From assembly GCA_948567375.1 (NCBI GenBank), contig OX419762.1:25002608-25066607 (forward strand): a DNA stretch of 64,000 bases. Direction: 5' to 3'. Made by a program: the position numbers and the translations under genes. Position 1 is the first letter of the stretch, and each line of letters opens with the position of its first letter. Shown here one piece after another: positions 34,263 through 45,910 of this stretch. The notes under the pieces were generated by a model. That model did not search any database and had not been told where the DNA came from. It saw only the letters and a program-made list of their open reading frames with translations. The stretch is from Lunularia cruciata. Taxonomy: Eukaryota > Streptophyta > Marchantiopsida > Lunulariales > Lunulariaceae.

Positions 34263-35113
34263 TCTACTCTCAAAACTTCAAATGCCTGTAACTTCTTCTA
34301 CACACCTCTAAACTTTGCGATTTTGGTAGCAATGAAAAGCCCTGAACAAGACGTTTCCAACCAAATGTAACACGCTTGATTTGGAGTTGTGGTCACTGAG
34401 ATATGGCCCCCGCAAGAATCCTGACCTGCAATTTCTATTTCTCCTCGGGTTTGCCCTCCTTAACGTCTGCTCCGAGTTTTTTCCTCCTCTGACACGAAGT
34501 AAGCTTCTTCGGGTCTGATCCAGTCCGAGTCCTTCTTCCTCTTACATGAAATTGACTTCCTCGGGGCTGATCAAAACACAAGTTTCCACTCATTTCTTCT
34601 CCATTTGGTTTCAATTTGGTTTTAGCAAGCCATTTCTTCTTCAAACCTCGTCCAAAATCAAAAATGTGGGTACCACAGCTACTCAAAGGAATAGTATATC
34701 TTCTTGGCATTTTCAATTTCCCTCGGCAAAATGTCTTCATTTTATAGTGCTTCAAGATGCAGTCTTTCTTAAATCAATTTTGAAATCAACCCTCACTACT
34801 TTTGCATGTTTGTTTCTTGTCACTCTCAAAGCATTCTTCTCTTGCCTCAACCACTTGTTTAATTGTACTTTCTTGGCTGGCTTGCCTTGAAGAAAATTGT
34901 TACAACTTCTTTATATTGGGTTGAACTTCCCGCTATGAATATGCTCTCCTTTGAGTCTATTTCTCCATTAGTCTCCTCTGAGTACTTCTTCCTCTGACCC
35001 AAAGGTGACTTCTTTGGGTTTCCTCCAAACACACAAAATTCCATTCTCTTCTTCTTCCTTTGGCTGCAATTCGGTTTCCACAATACACTTCTAAAAAAAG
35101 TGTGGGTATCACA

Positions 35114-37142
35114 GCTTAGGTTGAGGCAAGATCAACTACAATATCATATTGTGGAATAGCAAAAAGTGTTGAACTTGCCTTTCTCTTCTTATTCACTTTT
35201 TAAACATCATCTATGACCTTTGGACTTTCAGATCTAAAATCCTTTAGAAGATCTATCCCAACTATCATGTCCTTTGGCTTTTCCTTTGATTTCTTGAGAT
35301 GTTAGAAAGATCTCTTTTCAAAAATAATGGTTGTTGGAGGTTCCCTTGGAGCCATGTGAACTAGATAAGTGATTTCCTTTCCAATGTCTTGCTAGAGCAA
35401 GGTCACTACCTCTTTCATATATTGGTAAGGACACCTTTGGAAAGAGGCACATATAAATCATACTTTATAAATTTATGAGGTTTAAGTTCATTTGGAGACT
35501 CTTGATGTTGCTTCTTTGCCTTAGCTTTCTTCAATAGCTTACTTTCCTTCTTTGAAATGATTTCCATTTGCCTTATCCTTCTCATCTTAGAATCTAAAAG
35601 AGAAGAGTTAAAGATGTTATTTCTTTTTGAGACTTCCATGCTGATCTGGTTTCTACATGTTGAACTTCCTCAAACAAGAAAGTAGCCTCATAGTCCAATT
35701 CTTCTAGCATAGTAGAATGTATATATCAACCCTTTTGGAAGTTGGAGTCTATACAAATCTTACCAAGGCCTTGGAGAGGGGGGGGGGTGGGGGGTTGTGG
35801 ACAGCTAGTCATAACATGCCTAGGTGCCTTACAGTTAAAACACATGGGCATATGGCCAATTTGATTCCGTGGATCAAGACAATTTGGTGACCAATGTCCT
35901 AGAGCTCCATAGTTATAGCAAGCTCTAGGAGTTTTATTCTGCCTAGGAGCATGATCCTTTATGGTGGATTTACAAGCATATTCTCAATTTATGTAGCAAA
36001 ATCTATAATATTGGCTTGGGAGTGTGATCGAGAATTTCTTGAACAACAAAAATATGCTCTTTCTTTTTCTATATTATACTTTGGTGCTCCTTACAAAGGA
36101 ACCCAATCCATTTGATGAATAGGATAGTTTGGCTTAGTGGTAAGGCATTATGTATTTGCGTGTCTTGGTTTACCAAAATTAATATACTAGATATTTAAAC
36201 ATATGTAAGGAGGTAATAGTCTCTTTTATTTTGTGCCAACCATCTAGACTTTGAAATCTGCAAAGTTTTTAATGAACTCTTCTAATTTGGAATCCATCTT
36301 TAGAATTGCATTTTAGAGTTTGTTTGCCTTTGAATGTTTGTGACCTTTCCTTTCCTTCTTGTATCCAAAATAGAATTATTCTAAAGGGGAAGAGAAAGAA
36401 TTAGTTGAATTTGAAGATGCAAAAGAAAATTGCCTGGATCCTTTCTTTTTCTATCTTTTGGTACTCCTCTTCTTTCTTGAGATCAATGAAATTTTCTTAA
36501 AGAGTTTAATCTGGTTGACTCATATAACTCAATGGACATTAAAATTTTTGCAAAGGCGTCATAAACTCTTTCCTTGGAAAAAATTCTCAGATCAATAGAT
36601 AATTCTCCAAAGAATTGGGCTACTACTTGAGCTAATATTAGAATAGCCTAGTACACTTGCTTGTTTTGGCACTCTATTCAAAAGGGTATGAAACCATTTT
36701 GTGTGTAATCTCTCAACTTCTCATGCTTTTGCTTCTCTAAATTTTTGAAGGTGGCAAATATATTGGATTCATAATATAGTTCTCAAAATCTTTCCAAGAA
36801 ATTGTCATTGACCAAATCCCAAGTTGACAGGTTTTCAAAACCTTGATTCACATGAAAATACCAATTCCTTACCTTTCTACATAACAAGCTTGGAAAATTT
36901 GCAACCAATCTCCATCAGATTCTTCTTTATTGGCTATTAAGATAGCCTCAAAGTCTTTGATGAACATATCTAGGGTCCTCCTCTCCATCTCATCCTTTAA
37001 ATATTTGGTTCTCTTGATGTGTCAATGAAGTAGAAGTAGTGATTGAAAAAGATGGAGGTGTTACTTGTAACTAGTGTGGAGGTTGTCCTTGCAATTGAAC
37101 TTGGAGACTTGTTGACAAACATCCATTAAGAGATGGTGGAGT
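35114..37142 (-). pseudogene. gag/protease-linker remnant of a Long-U3-type element
   Basis: Minus-strand reading gives capsid-like pieces near 36600-37000 (AILILAQVVAQFFGELSID, VYDAFAKILMSIELYES) and two zinc knuckles. The one at 35879-35920 reads CYNYGALGHWSPNC, with the second cysteine changed to tyrosine. The one at 35801-35844 reads CFNCKAPRHVMTSC and is a perfect CX2CX4HX4C. The knuckle wording closely matches the reference gag at 8391-8510, so it is the same family. Downstream is lysine-rich linker (35415-35639). An odd run of 10 G then TGGGGGG lies at 35779-35795. Border with LTR at 37143 shows no primer binding site. Confidence 0.7.
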
Positions 37143-40100
37143 TGATGATAACTTAACATGTATCACTTTTATAGTAATGTGTGAGTAATTTTTTGTTTCA
37201 TAGAGATATAGGTCAAGAATGTTTAGATACAAAGTGAAAATAATTTTTTAGTTCTCTTGGTTACATCTTTAATCTCTTGGGCAAAAAAAACACCTAAAAG
37301 AGAGTAGCAAATGCTCATCAACAGTCTGGCTATAAATAATTGTCACTCAAATTCACAATTCTTCAATTTCAGTCCAAATTGACATCAATTGTGATAATTA
37401 AATTGATACAAAGAAGGCTACTTTGCTTTGGAATTTCATTCCATCCTCCCATCAAAGTACAACTTCCTAGTTCCTAGTTGACTTTGCATCAACATGTTGT
37501 CTAATATTGTAAGTGAAAAATACTAAAAAGAACACCGTTTCTCAAAGATCCATCTAGGTATTGCTTTGGATGCGCTCCACTCAAAATGAAATGCAAAGTC
37601 ATAAAATCCAACATCTAGTGAGCTCTCAATTGCAATCTGGATTTCTCTATATGCTTGTAGATATAGACGCTTAATTGATATTCAGAATTTAAGCAAAATG
37701 ATGAGTACTTTATCAACACTTCACTTTAATCATTCTTCTACTTATTATTGAATGAAAAGCACTTTAAATGGCTGCTCTAAATAGGCAGACCACTTGGAAG
37801 TTACAAAAACTACAAAAACTACTTAACTATTACAACTACTTTCTACCTTGTCATAGATATGAAGTGACTCTACTTACAAAATTGCCACTTCAAATCTGTA
37901 ATTGGTACAAATGTGACTCAATGTTTTAAGGTGCTGCTTAGTATAGGAGCTAAAGCAAAATTGGAAGAAGCATACTTGCACAAACTGAAGTTGCTAGTAA
38001 AAGAGACAAGGCAAAAGAAGGCAAAGGAAGTAGACCTGAATACCTTACTTATTTGTCTTAAAAATAGAGCAGATAGGAAGATGATAGAAGTAGGAGACAA
38101 CATTTGCCTTAGATAAGGTTCGGTTAAAACAAATGTAGATAGTCTTGCTCACATTTTGAGCAAGAATGTAGTAAGCCAATCTGAAGTAGTTGAGATTGGA
38201 GCGTAAGTAACCTTGACTGACTTACCCAAGTCATCTAAGACAGTTAGAGTAGAGAAGTAGAAGATAGTTATAATACCTATGAATTTAGTTGCAATGTAGA
38301 CTCATGATGTAACAATAGTACTAGTAGTGGTAGAACCCAAAGTGCAAGAGATACTTGTAGTGGATTTGGGTGAAGAAGCCAAAGTAGAAGTAGTACTTGG
38401 ATTAGGTCCAAATCAGTACCAATCTTTCTTTGCAATTACTCACCTTAGTTCCACCATACTTTGTTCTTGTAATAAAATTTGTGCAATATGGTGAACTTGA
38501 TCCATTTGCACACCCTCCAATTCCTTCTTATCTTCTTGAGAGCCTCCTTTTGCTCCAACAATTCTTCTTTTTAAGGCTCGAAATACCTACCGTGTTGGTT
38601 GTAACTACCTTGTAGGTTGGTCAAGCTTTGTTGTTGAACAATAGAATTGACCTAAAGTACCTTGGCTTCATGTTGAATCTAGGTCAGCATTGCCTTCAAT
38701 TAAGTCACCTCCACACTCAACACCTATACCATTTACAGCTGATTCTTCACCCCGTATGCTCCACCTTCAATTCTTACATTTGTTCTTGTAAATACACCAA
38801 TAGAGGACAGATAATGCTAGATAGATAATTTGACCTTTGGAATGTGTTGTCTTCTTGTCCTCCTTCATCTTCAAACATGGAAGGCTATACTTTAGCCCAA
38901 AGTCAAGATCTCCTTACCTTCAAACTAATCTCCTTCAAACTTTCTTCCTCCTCCTTAGGTTCACTTGGTCTAATATGAACTACCTTGGTAGTTCAATGAA
39001 AATAGATTCCTCGTTGGAATACCATCCTTGGCTCTTCTTCCTTCTCCTTTGGAATGTCATCTTTTGGTAGGTCTATACATGAAGCATCACCGTCTTCTAT
39101 GCATTCAATCTCCTCATGAAATTTGTGATCCAACCCATCATTTGTTGCTTCCTCAATTGGTTGATGGACTTCAGGTTCACCTTCACTTTTGCTGCTTGAT
39201 TCCTTACTCTTGAGGGTTAGCTCTTATTTGGATCCTTTGAGTTGGATTTCACTTCTTCTTCTTTAGCACTTGAGAATAAGTTTACTATGGCTATTGCTTG
39301 ACTGAGGTTTAATCACCTAGCAGTCCTCCTTTTCACCAAGGATATAGTATCCTTGGATCCGGTCTTTTTCTTTGGCCTTGGTATTAGGATTGATATTGTC
39401 TTCTTACATCTTATCATGGAAAAGTATTGATTGTTCTCCCTTACCTCTGCCATGCATCACATCTCTTCTTGATCCATAACTTGTCATAAGTCTGGATGAA
39501 AGTGTGACACCATACTTTGTTGTTCCTTGGGGGTGAGCAAATTCAATCCCAAGTAGAAGTGCATAGCAAAATTATAAAGTAATGTGGCACATATCAATTT
39601 TCCATTGCCTCACCATTTGCCTTGTTTGTTGATAAAAGCAGTCCACCTAATTCACACTTGTCCTACGTTGGGGTAGACGGTCTGGTAAGTCTAGGGAAAC
39701 GAAGCAAACAAAATATGGAAGAACACTACCTATTGCTTCATTACATAGGTGGTGCACTCTGGCTTCATCATGGCCATCACTACTCCAAAAATAATTCACC
39801 TCACCAGGTCCGCATAAGTGTCTACCTTATACCCATTTTCTTTTTGGGCCAATTGGATGACACTTTTAATTCCTTTGTTTCCTCCAAAAGATTACATCAC
39901 CAATCAAAGGTGATTCTTGTAGGCTCTCTTGCATCACTCCCCAACAATAACCTTTGGTTGGCTTCAGTCCATTGCTGGGGTTTCCTCTGTTCCCTACTTC
40001 ACTTGGACCATCCTCATAGTTGCTTGTTGCTATATCCGTCATGAATCTTGGAAACCTCAAGTTCCAAATTTATGCAAGAAAATTGATCCAAAGTTGACTT

Positions 40101-40719
40101 ATGACTTTGAATCAAGCAATCATGTCTACTCTCCTAACAAAAGGGTTTCTAACCAAGATGCCAAAACCTAATGACTTCCCTTGAGAGGCATCTTCACTTG
40201 CTCTTTCTCACTTGGTTTTGCAAACAACAACCCAACAACCTGGCTTAAAACTCTACCTTGATCTAACAAACTACATAAATTTATAGTGTGAACTTGATTC
40301 AACATTGCAAAATTTCCTCTACCAAGTCTTGATTTTATATTTCTCCAATTTGCAGTCATTCTTCCATCAGAACTCAATCAAAATTCATGCCTAGTGCATG
40401 CTTACTCTGGTCACTTTAAAATATATCCTTGCATGAGGTAATTTGTTCATGGTAGGCATACTTTCTTAGTTTGTAAGGCGTGAATCAAGTTTGTAGTTGA
40501 AGATCCTTGGATCAAGGTGTCTCCAACCCAATGTGAAGTATCCTCACATCAGATTTGAGCCTTCTTCTTCTTTGATATGAAGTCAATTTCCTTGGGTCAG
40601 ATTGGATCTTCTACTTTGGATCCAAATCTGCTAATTTCCTACATCTAACCTTCTTTTCTACTTCAAGATACACTTCTTATCCTAAAAATGCCAAAATAAA
40701 TAAATATGTGGGTACCACA
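37143..40719 (-). repeat. Near-complete Long-U3 LTR (minus strand) with an inverted internal segment
   Basis: The LTR start is at 40719 (TGTGGTACCCACATATTT on the minus strand). Its end is near 37143 (TGATGATAAC.., a mutated form of TGTGACAACC). Total length is about 3.58 kb, close to the intact 3.7-3.8 kb. From 40719 to about 38423 it runs on the minus strand, from about 37905 to 38422 on the plus strand, and then again on the minus strand to 37143. Thus roughly 515 bp are flipped in place. The LTR-encoded frame is decayed throughout. Flanks (ggagt and tcatg) do not match, as expected if the left side joins gag sequence. Confidence 0.7.
37905..38422 (+). other. Inverted segment within LTR (coiled-coil end of the LTR-encoded frame)
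   Basis: On the plus strand this reads as the C-terminal coiled-coil part of the LTR-encoded frame: LEEAYLHKLKLLVKETRQKK at about 37960-38020, LNTLLICLKNRADRKMIEVG, and later the acidic end (EAKVEVVLGLG-like). It aligns with 19140-19640 and 51770-52250. Neighbouring LTR sequence on both sides is on the minus strand, so only this block is inverted. Confidence 0.7.
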
Positions 40720-41340
40720 TCATGCATCTTAAATCTTCTATCTCCACCACCTTTTCCTTCTATACTACCACCCGCACTTGTTCTCTACTAGTTGTTACTT
40801 CTTGCATCTTCCTACATATGGTTTCTTTCTTGGCCTACTCTTGCCAAGGTCTTGCCTTTGTCACTTCTACCATGATCCCTATCTTTGCTTGGTCTCTCCT
40901 CAAAGGGCTTTTAATTCCTCTTCTACTACATCCTTGGCCATTAGGATTATATTCTCTTCCTTCATCCTGTTTAGATCTTCCCTTACTATTCCATTGAAGA
41001 GTTCTTCCTTGATTATTCTCTTAGCATCTTCTAACTCTAAAGAACAAGAATATTACTCTACCAATCCTTCAAGGTGTTATGCATCCACCTTGGTAGATTA
41101 GTTAATTGCTCTACTCCTCATAGACACTTGTCAAGAATTGAATCATTGGAACCATTTCCTTTGTTAAGGCATCTAAGACTATCTTATCCACATCCACCAA
41201 TTGCTCTTGTGCATGTGGTTTTGCTTCTTGTTTAGGTTTAGTCAAAACACTCCTCTTTTTCCAAAGAGATGTCTTCACCTTTGATATAAGCACCTCCACT
41301 TTGGTTGTCTTGTTGTTGTGAAGTGGATTGCTTACTCATT
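40720..41340 (-). pseudogene. Unidentified coding-like remnant, charged/coiled-coil type
   Basis: Minus-strand reading from an ATG at about 41340 (MSKQSTSQQQDNQSGG) continues into a lysine/glutamate-rich stretch (41111-41299: QEAKPHAQEQLVDVDKIVLD). Further charged pieces follow, with stops, up to the LTR start at 40719. It may be the N-terminal part of a gag or another coiled-coil frame. I do not recognise it, and the plus-strand open stretches here look like shadows. Confidence 0.3.
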
Positions 41341-43020
41341 AGAAACCCAATTTCTATATTCCAATATATTTTTGCTCAAGTTCTATAATAAAAAATAAGT
41401 TATAGATCAAAGATTTTATGTAGATCTATCACTACTAGTCTGAGTATACGTGTTACCTAAACATTAGAACCCTCCACTCTTGTTTCTGGTATTCCTTCTA
41501 TCGGGTAGGGTAGTAACGTGCAACCTAACCTATCATCATAACATGCACTCTTGGTCTCCTAGTCATCACTTCCGGCATTACCAAGGATAATTACACAACA
41601 CTCCTAAAAGGAAAGAATCTAAGCGCTATGCCCACACACCAATCCAAGCCAACTGGGCATACAAATAAGCATGCAAGCATGGAGAGGATCCAACCACAAG
41701 AATTCAACAACTCTTTATGCTTTTGGTGGAAATTAGCTTTAGAACCTCCTGCCATATCATCAAGTTGATTTCAATCTGTTCTTGAAGTTTCTTCCAGAAT
41801 GTGCTCCAACTTCCAATTTTTACTCCAAGTGGAGAATTCTATACCTTTTTTAATAAAAAAAACTCTATGCAACGCAAATGAAAATAAATTTTTTTGGGTT
41901 TTGGGTTGCTCTGATTCAAATGATCTAGAACTCAATGAAAATCTTGTGAAATAAGCTTTCCAATGGTATGAAGCAAGCCATAATATGACTACTACAACTT
42001 CCTTGACAAGCTCTCAAACTTGGCTAGTTTTTTGTAGTTCCCACCCTAATTTCAAGATCCCTAATTGAGTGTTTGTTCTTGGTTCTTTGCAACTTTCCCT
42101 AGATTTCTAGATCAGAGGTACACATAATCCTCAAAAACTCTCCAAAACCGAAAGTCTTCAATCATAGTCACAAAAATGATGGAATTGACATTCAATCATG
42201 ATTGAAGATAGAAATGCTCTACAAATCTTATGATAATATTTTTAGTAGAACTTGTTGCATCAGCTCTCACTCTCCATAGACCCAGATCCAACCAAAATTC
42301 TTATAGTATCTGATTGTGTCCTTGTCTAAACACCTGCAAAGTTTGATAGCCTAATCCAACCCCAATTGTACTTATGAATCAATTCATGAGCTAGGCTAAC
42401 TTGTGAGCTCTACAAACCCAATTATGCTTGATCCAAGACCTTGAATTCTCGATTTAATTAACTCACATGAAACCTTTGTAAAGAGGTGCAAGACCTAACC
42501 ATCAACAATGCAGAAAATTTTCTTAAGCTAATTCTAACTATAATAAGGAGAGTGACCAAAATTGTGAACCTTATTATCTGCTCATCTCCAACACCTTACT
42601 TCCCAAAGCTCCAGCTTCAATCAACCAGATCTGATTTGAGATTAATCCAAAGCTAGAATTTTTTGCATTTAACACTTTAACCACTCTATCCACTCTCCAA
42701 CCCCATCAGTAAATCATGAAAATGTGTAATGAAACTCTTAAAGGTGTCCAATTTATGCACCTAGGTATAAATTCTACCCCTGTTGATTCAATCAATCATA
42801 ATCTCCTAAGAATCTCATCAAATCCCTTGTTTTTTGTCTCCAAATTCTAGCATGTCAGCTCCTTTTTCCAAACTTTGTCTCCTCTCCTCAAATTCAATCC
42901 TCTAACCTCTAACTCTTTAGATAAGAGAAGAGTACAAATTGTTCCTCCAATGAATTGATAATCCAAGCCTTTACGGGTTAATAAGTTCACATTTGACAAC
43001 TAGACAGTTGGTCAATAAAA
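41341..43020. other. AT-rich decayed sequence, nothing recognised
   Basis: About 1.7 kb with no convincing coding frame on either strand, no LTR ends and no tandem array. The general base make-up, with few CpG and many CA/TG, resembles the surrounding dead transposons. It may be LTR or leader of the copia remnant that follows. Confidence 0.4.
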
Positions 43021-43570
43021 TGTTTTTTGTTCAATTGAATCCAAAGCTATTATTTGGAGTAGTATAAATCTACCATGGAAGCAAAATATTAAGCAATTTC
43101 AACCTCCATAAGGGAGGCATATTGGTTACATCAACTTCTTTGAGATCTTCATGGAGGTGAATTCTTATTAGGCCCAATGGTGATGCATGGAGATAATAAA
43201 ACCTCTTTGTACATGGTTAAGAATCCTATCCATCATCCATAAGTAAACATATAGAAGCAAAAATAGAGGATTCCAACTTCATTTCATTATATACAATATG
43301 AATTATGAAGTATATCAATAAAAGATTTTAATGCAAGTGAATTTGTATTAGGTTCAGTTGTGATGCATGAGATAGTAGTAAAGACTCTTTGAACTCTTTC
43401 TAAGAATCTTTGGTTAAGAATCCTATCATTCATTCCCTAAGCATTTCACTAATGAAAAATATGAATTAAGAGATATATCAATAAAAAAAATACTTCTTTC
43501 TAAAACCTAGCAGATGGACTTTGGCAGATATCTAACCAAAGACTTAATCATTTGAAGCATGACTATTGCT
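43020..43570 (+). pseudogene. Ty1/copia RNaseH remnant with internal duplication
   Basis: Plus-strand reading at 43070-43250 gives TMEAKY, AISTSIREAYWLHQLL, DLHGGEFLLGPMVMHGDNKTS and LYMVKNPIHHP. This is the STAEAEY...DNQSA...KNP...RTKHI path of copia RNaseH. The block from EFLLGP to the histidine-rich end then occurs again in decayed form at about 43340-43480 (GAATTTGTATTAGG, then TGATGCATG), a tandem duplication of about 240 bp. A C-terminal piece (QMDFGRYLTKDLIISKHD) follows at 43510-43560. No LTR found. Confidence 0.65.
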
Positions 43571-44040
43571 TAAGGAAATTATGACTTCAATAAAACCATG
43601 AAGTAGGGTGAGATGTAGATCTTATCATCTTCCAAATCATGATCACTATAGCTTTTGTTTCACAAGTGACTTCCTAGTTCTTTCAATTGGATAGCTCCTT
43701 ATTTTTTTGATTACATCTATTGAGTACCTAGCTTGCCTGCCTGCCAATCATATATATTGGATTTTGGCATGTAAAAGAAAACACTACTTTAGTGTTAGCA
43801 TATGATACATTCTCTCTTAGTTGAGTTGTCTATTCCTTGGGCCACTAGAGCACATCTTCACTCTTGCTCCGGCAAGGGTGGAGTCTCTTGGATCCTAGCT
43901 TGATTGTGCATTAGGGCAATCCAACTAGCACCAATTTTTTCTCTATAGCAATTAGGTTCTCCTTAGGTTTGGTCCACCTGTTTGCATCTTTGTCACTCAC
44001 TTGTGAGTGTGGATCTACACTAGATACAATAGCAATCCAT

Positions 44041-44640
44041 ATGACATGGTGTCTTTTTGGAGGATTGAGGATAGCTACCCATGACGCCATCAGGGATATA
44101 ATTTCTTTTATGGCATGAGAGAATGGATATCTTGCTTGGAAAGAGCATTTGTATGCTTGATAGATGACTTGGATTAGAGAAGACTTAAACTTGGTTCAAG
44201 ATGATCAAGTGATAGGAGCATATGTTGTGGTTAGAGATCCTACGCATGATGTAGTTTTTGAAGGAGTGATTACTCATCCTCTTGGATGGGCGGTGAGCAG
44301 AGAAGTAGCATGCAAGTTCTCCAAGTATAAGGGTATGAAATGAAGTCATCTATTTATTCCTCTAGCCTTAGATTTATATGGAGAGATGGATACAATGTTT
44401 GACACATCTATCAAGAAGTGCATGAGAGCTTATCATACTAGATTTCAAGGGTACCACCCTCACTCTCATACTTTGTAGCATACTTTAGACAATGTGTGTC
44501 CATTGCTCTATAGAGAGCATTGGCTAGTGCCATCTATAGGAGAGCAATCACACTAGGTGATGCTTCTTTGAATGCTCTGGTAGTTTGTAGACCTTATGAC
44601 TTGCATAGCTTTGATATCTTAGGTGCAGTAGGGCATATCT
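44041..44640 (+). pseudogene. Unidentified coding-like frame
   Basis: A single frame from about 44047 reads MTWCLFGGLRIATHDAIRDI, then DLNLVQDDQVIGAYVVVRDP, then DVVFEGVITHPLGWAVSREV, then LDLYGEMDTMFDTSIKKCMR and YHTRFQGYHPHSHTL. It has only a few stops, at about 44128, 44158, 44341 and 44476. The residue mix is protein-like, unlike the surrounding DNA. I do not recognise the family. It could be part of a transposon protein or a processed gene. A second frame at 44520-44831 is open but looks like chance. Confidence 0.4.
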
Positions 44641-44831
44641 CTCATATCAATACTATTGGGCCAAGCTCCATTTTACCTCTTTTGTATCTTCCTTGTACGT
44701 GTTTGATGGGGTCTTCCTATCCTCCTTGTGTTCTACGTGGTTGCCTCTTTCTCTTAGTCTTTACCTTATGCACACATTCTTGCATTTGCTCATTTTCAAC
44801 ATTGAAAAACATCTTCAAATACACTTTATAA

Positions 44832-45394
44832 AAATGAAAAATATATAGAGAATCATTCCAATCTGGTGAACCTTGATTATCTGAGCTAATTCCTGACTTT
44901 TCTTTAAGACATTGGTTAGTAGAACTCTTGAATCAGATACACTTCTGTACCTACCAATTTCATGAGCTATCATTAATTAGCATAAGTTGATGCTCATAGC
45001 ATGCTCATGCTCATAGCAGATAAGCACAAAGCTTGTACATTCAACTTCTGCATGCTTCTCAATTCTTGGTATGATTTCACTACTATCCATAAATATAGTT
45101 GTAGTTCAACCTATCAAAGTTGTAAAGAAACTTCAACCCAATCTTTAGACTTCAGATGCTTCACATGAGCCTACTATTTAATTTGAAACAACAAAATTTT
45201 GAACAACACTTTGATAGGCTGGAACTTACATGGCACATATAAACATACACTTTCCAATCAAATCTCTTATTCACACACAACATATTTAGTTCTGGCTCAC
45301 ACATCACAACTTCCCCACATATGATCCATCAATGACTTTGGACCATCTCAATAGAGCTTTGATGCCTCTACAAATTCCTAAAAAATTCTCATAA
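44832..45394. other. AT-rich sequence, nothing recognised
   Basis: Roughly 560 bp with no convincing frame. By position it should hold the 3' end and 3' LTR of the minus-strand copia element, but no polypurine tract or LTR terminus could be identified. Confidence 0.4.
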
Positions 45395-45478
45395 TTGTAC
45401 TCACAAAAATTATTTCCAATACATATTACCTCTAGAGCTGCAAAGATTTTGGTTCTACTTCTTCCTAATGGAAGAGAA

Positions 45479-45910
45479 CTAAAGCATCAAAAGCCATTGA
45501 GGACAGAAGCTAAAACTAAGTGTGCCATCTACAACAAGTTGCTTAATAAAATGATAACACATGGTAATGTGTTTGGTTCTAGTGTGATATTTGGTTTTAT
45601 CCAATAAAGTAAGTGCACTTTGATTATCACCATACATGTGAATTGTTGAGGTCATTGTAAACTTGACAATCTCTAGCCATTGACATAGCCAAACAGCTTG
45701 AAAAGCAGCGGTAGCCATGGCCATATATTCAGCTTCAATACTTGATAAAGCTAAAGTTTTTTTATGAGTGCCGCCCCAACTGATTGCTCCACCACAAGAT
45801 AAGAAACAAAAATTGAAGGTCGAGCACCACTGGTCCACCTCGCCAGCCCAATTAGAGTCACTAAAACCGTGAAGTGATTTGAGGTTATTTGACGATGATA
45901 CTATAGGCAA
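45479..45910 (-). pseudogene. Copia RNaseH
   Basis: This 143-codon open stretch reads LHGFSDSNWAGEVDQW, GGAISWGGTHKKTLALSS, IEAEYMAMATAAFQAVWLCQ, MYGDNQSALTLLDKTKYHTR and TKHITMCYHFIKQLV. It includes the acidic residues expected for RNaseH (D of SDSNWAG, E of IEAEY, D of GDNQS). It is the longest intact piece of this element. In the normal protein it degrades RNA of the RNA/DNA hybrid during reverse transcription. It is preceded by RT with frameshifts, so the whole is not expressed as a polyprotein. Confidence 0.85.

Larger units (their letters stand above)
32763..34677 (-). mobile_element. Short solo LTR (1915 bp) with perfect 5 bp target duplication
   Basis: It begins TGTGACAACCCGGC at 32763 and ends GGTACCACA at 34677. 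It is flanked by gctac on both sides (32758-32762 and 34678-34682). The LTR ends are those of the Long-U3 family read in reverse, so it lies on the minus strand. It is the best preserved short-subtype LTR here and still has many CpG sites, which suggests a later insertion than its surroundings. A TATA-like box is at 33432-33439. It carries only the C-terminal part of the LTR-encoded frame (33557-33871) and a CGAAGTA tandem array at 34175-34262. Confidence 0.95.
31365..35113 (-). repeat. Partial Long-U3 LTR (minus strand), carrying a nested short solo LTR
   Basis: The LTR start is at 35113 (TGTGATACCCACAC on the minus strand). The head runs to 34683, then a short solo LTR interrupts it (32763-34677). 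The head resumes and leads to the LTR-encoded frame, whose ATG is at 32633-32631 (MAKKKSSSLTMRSL). Further frame pieces are 32175-32402 (GYKVESYWDPIKQRI, ALMAMLKLEQMTYV) and 31440-31760. The match ends near 31365 where RT sequence begins. Without the insert it is about 1.83 kb, so the second half is missing, as in the copy at 28323-30200. Confidence 0.7.

Noticed and set aside
35779-35795. Run of G (10 G then TGGGGGG) considered as a polypurine tract or G-quadruplex signal
   Set aside because: It lies inside the minus-strand gag remnant just after a zinc knuckle, where intact copies have proline codons (CCN on the minus strand); it is part of a proline-rich coding stretch.
40722-41101. Plus-strand open frames in the region next to the LTR start
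   Set aside because: Low-complexity, Leu/Ser-rich translations typical of the antisense of lysine/glutamate-rich coding; the minus-strand reading is more plausible.
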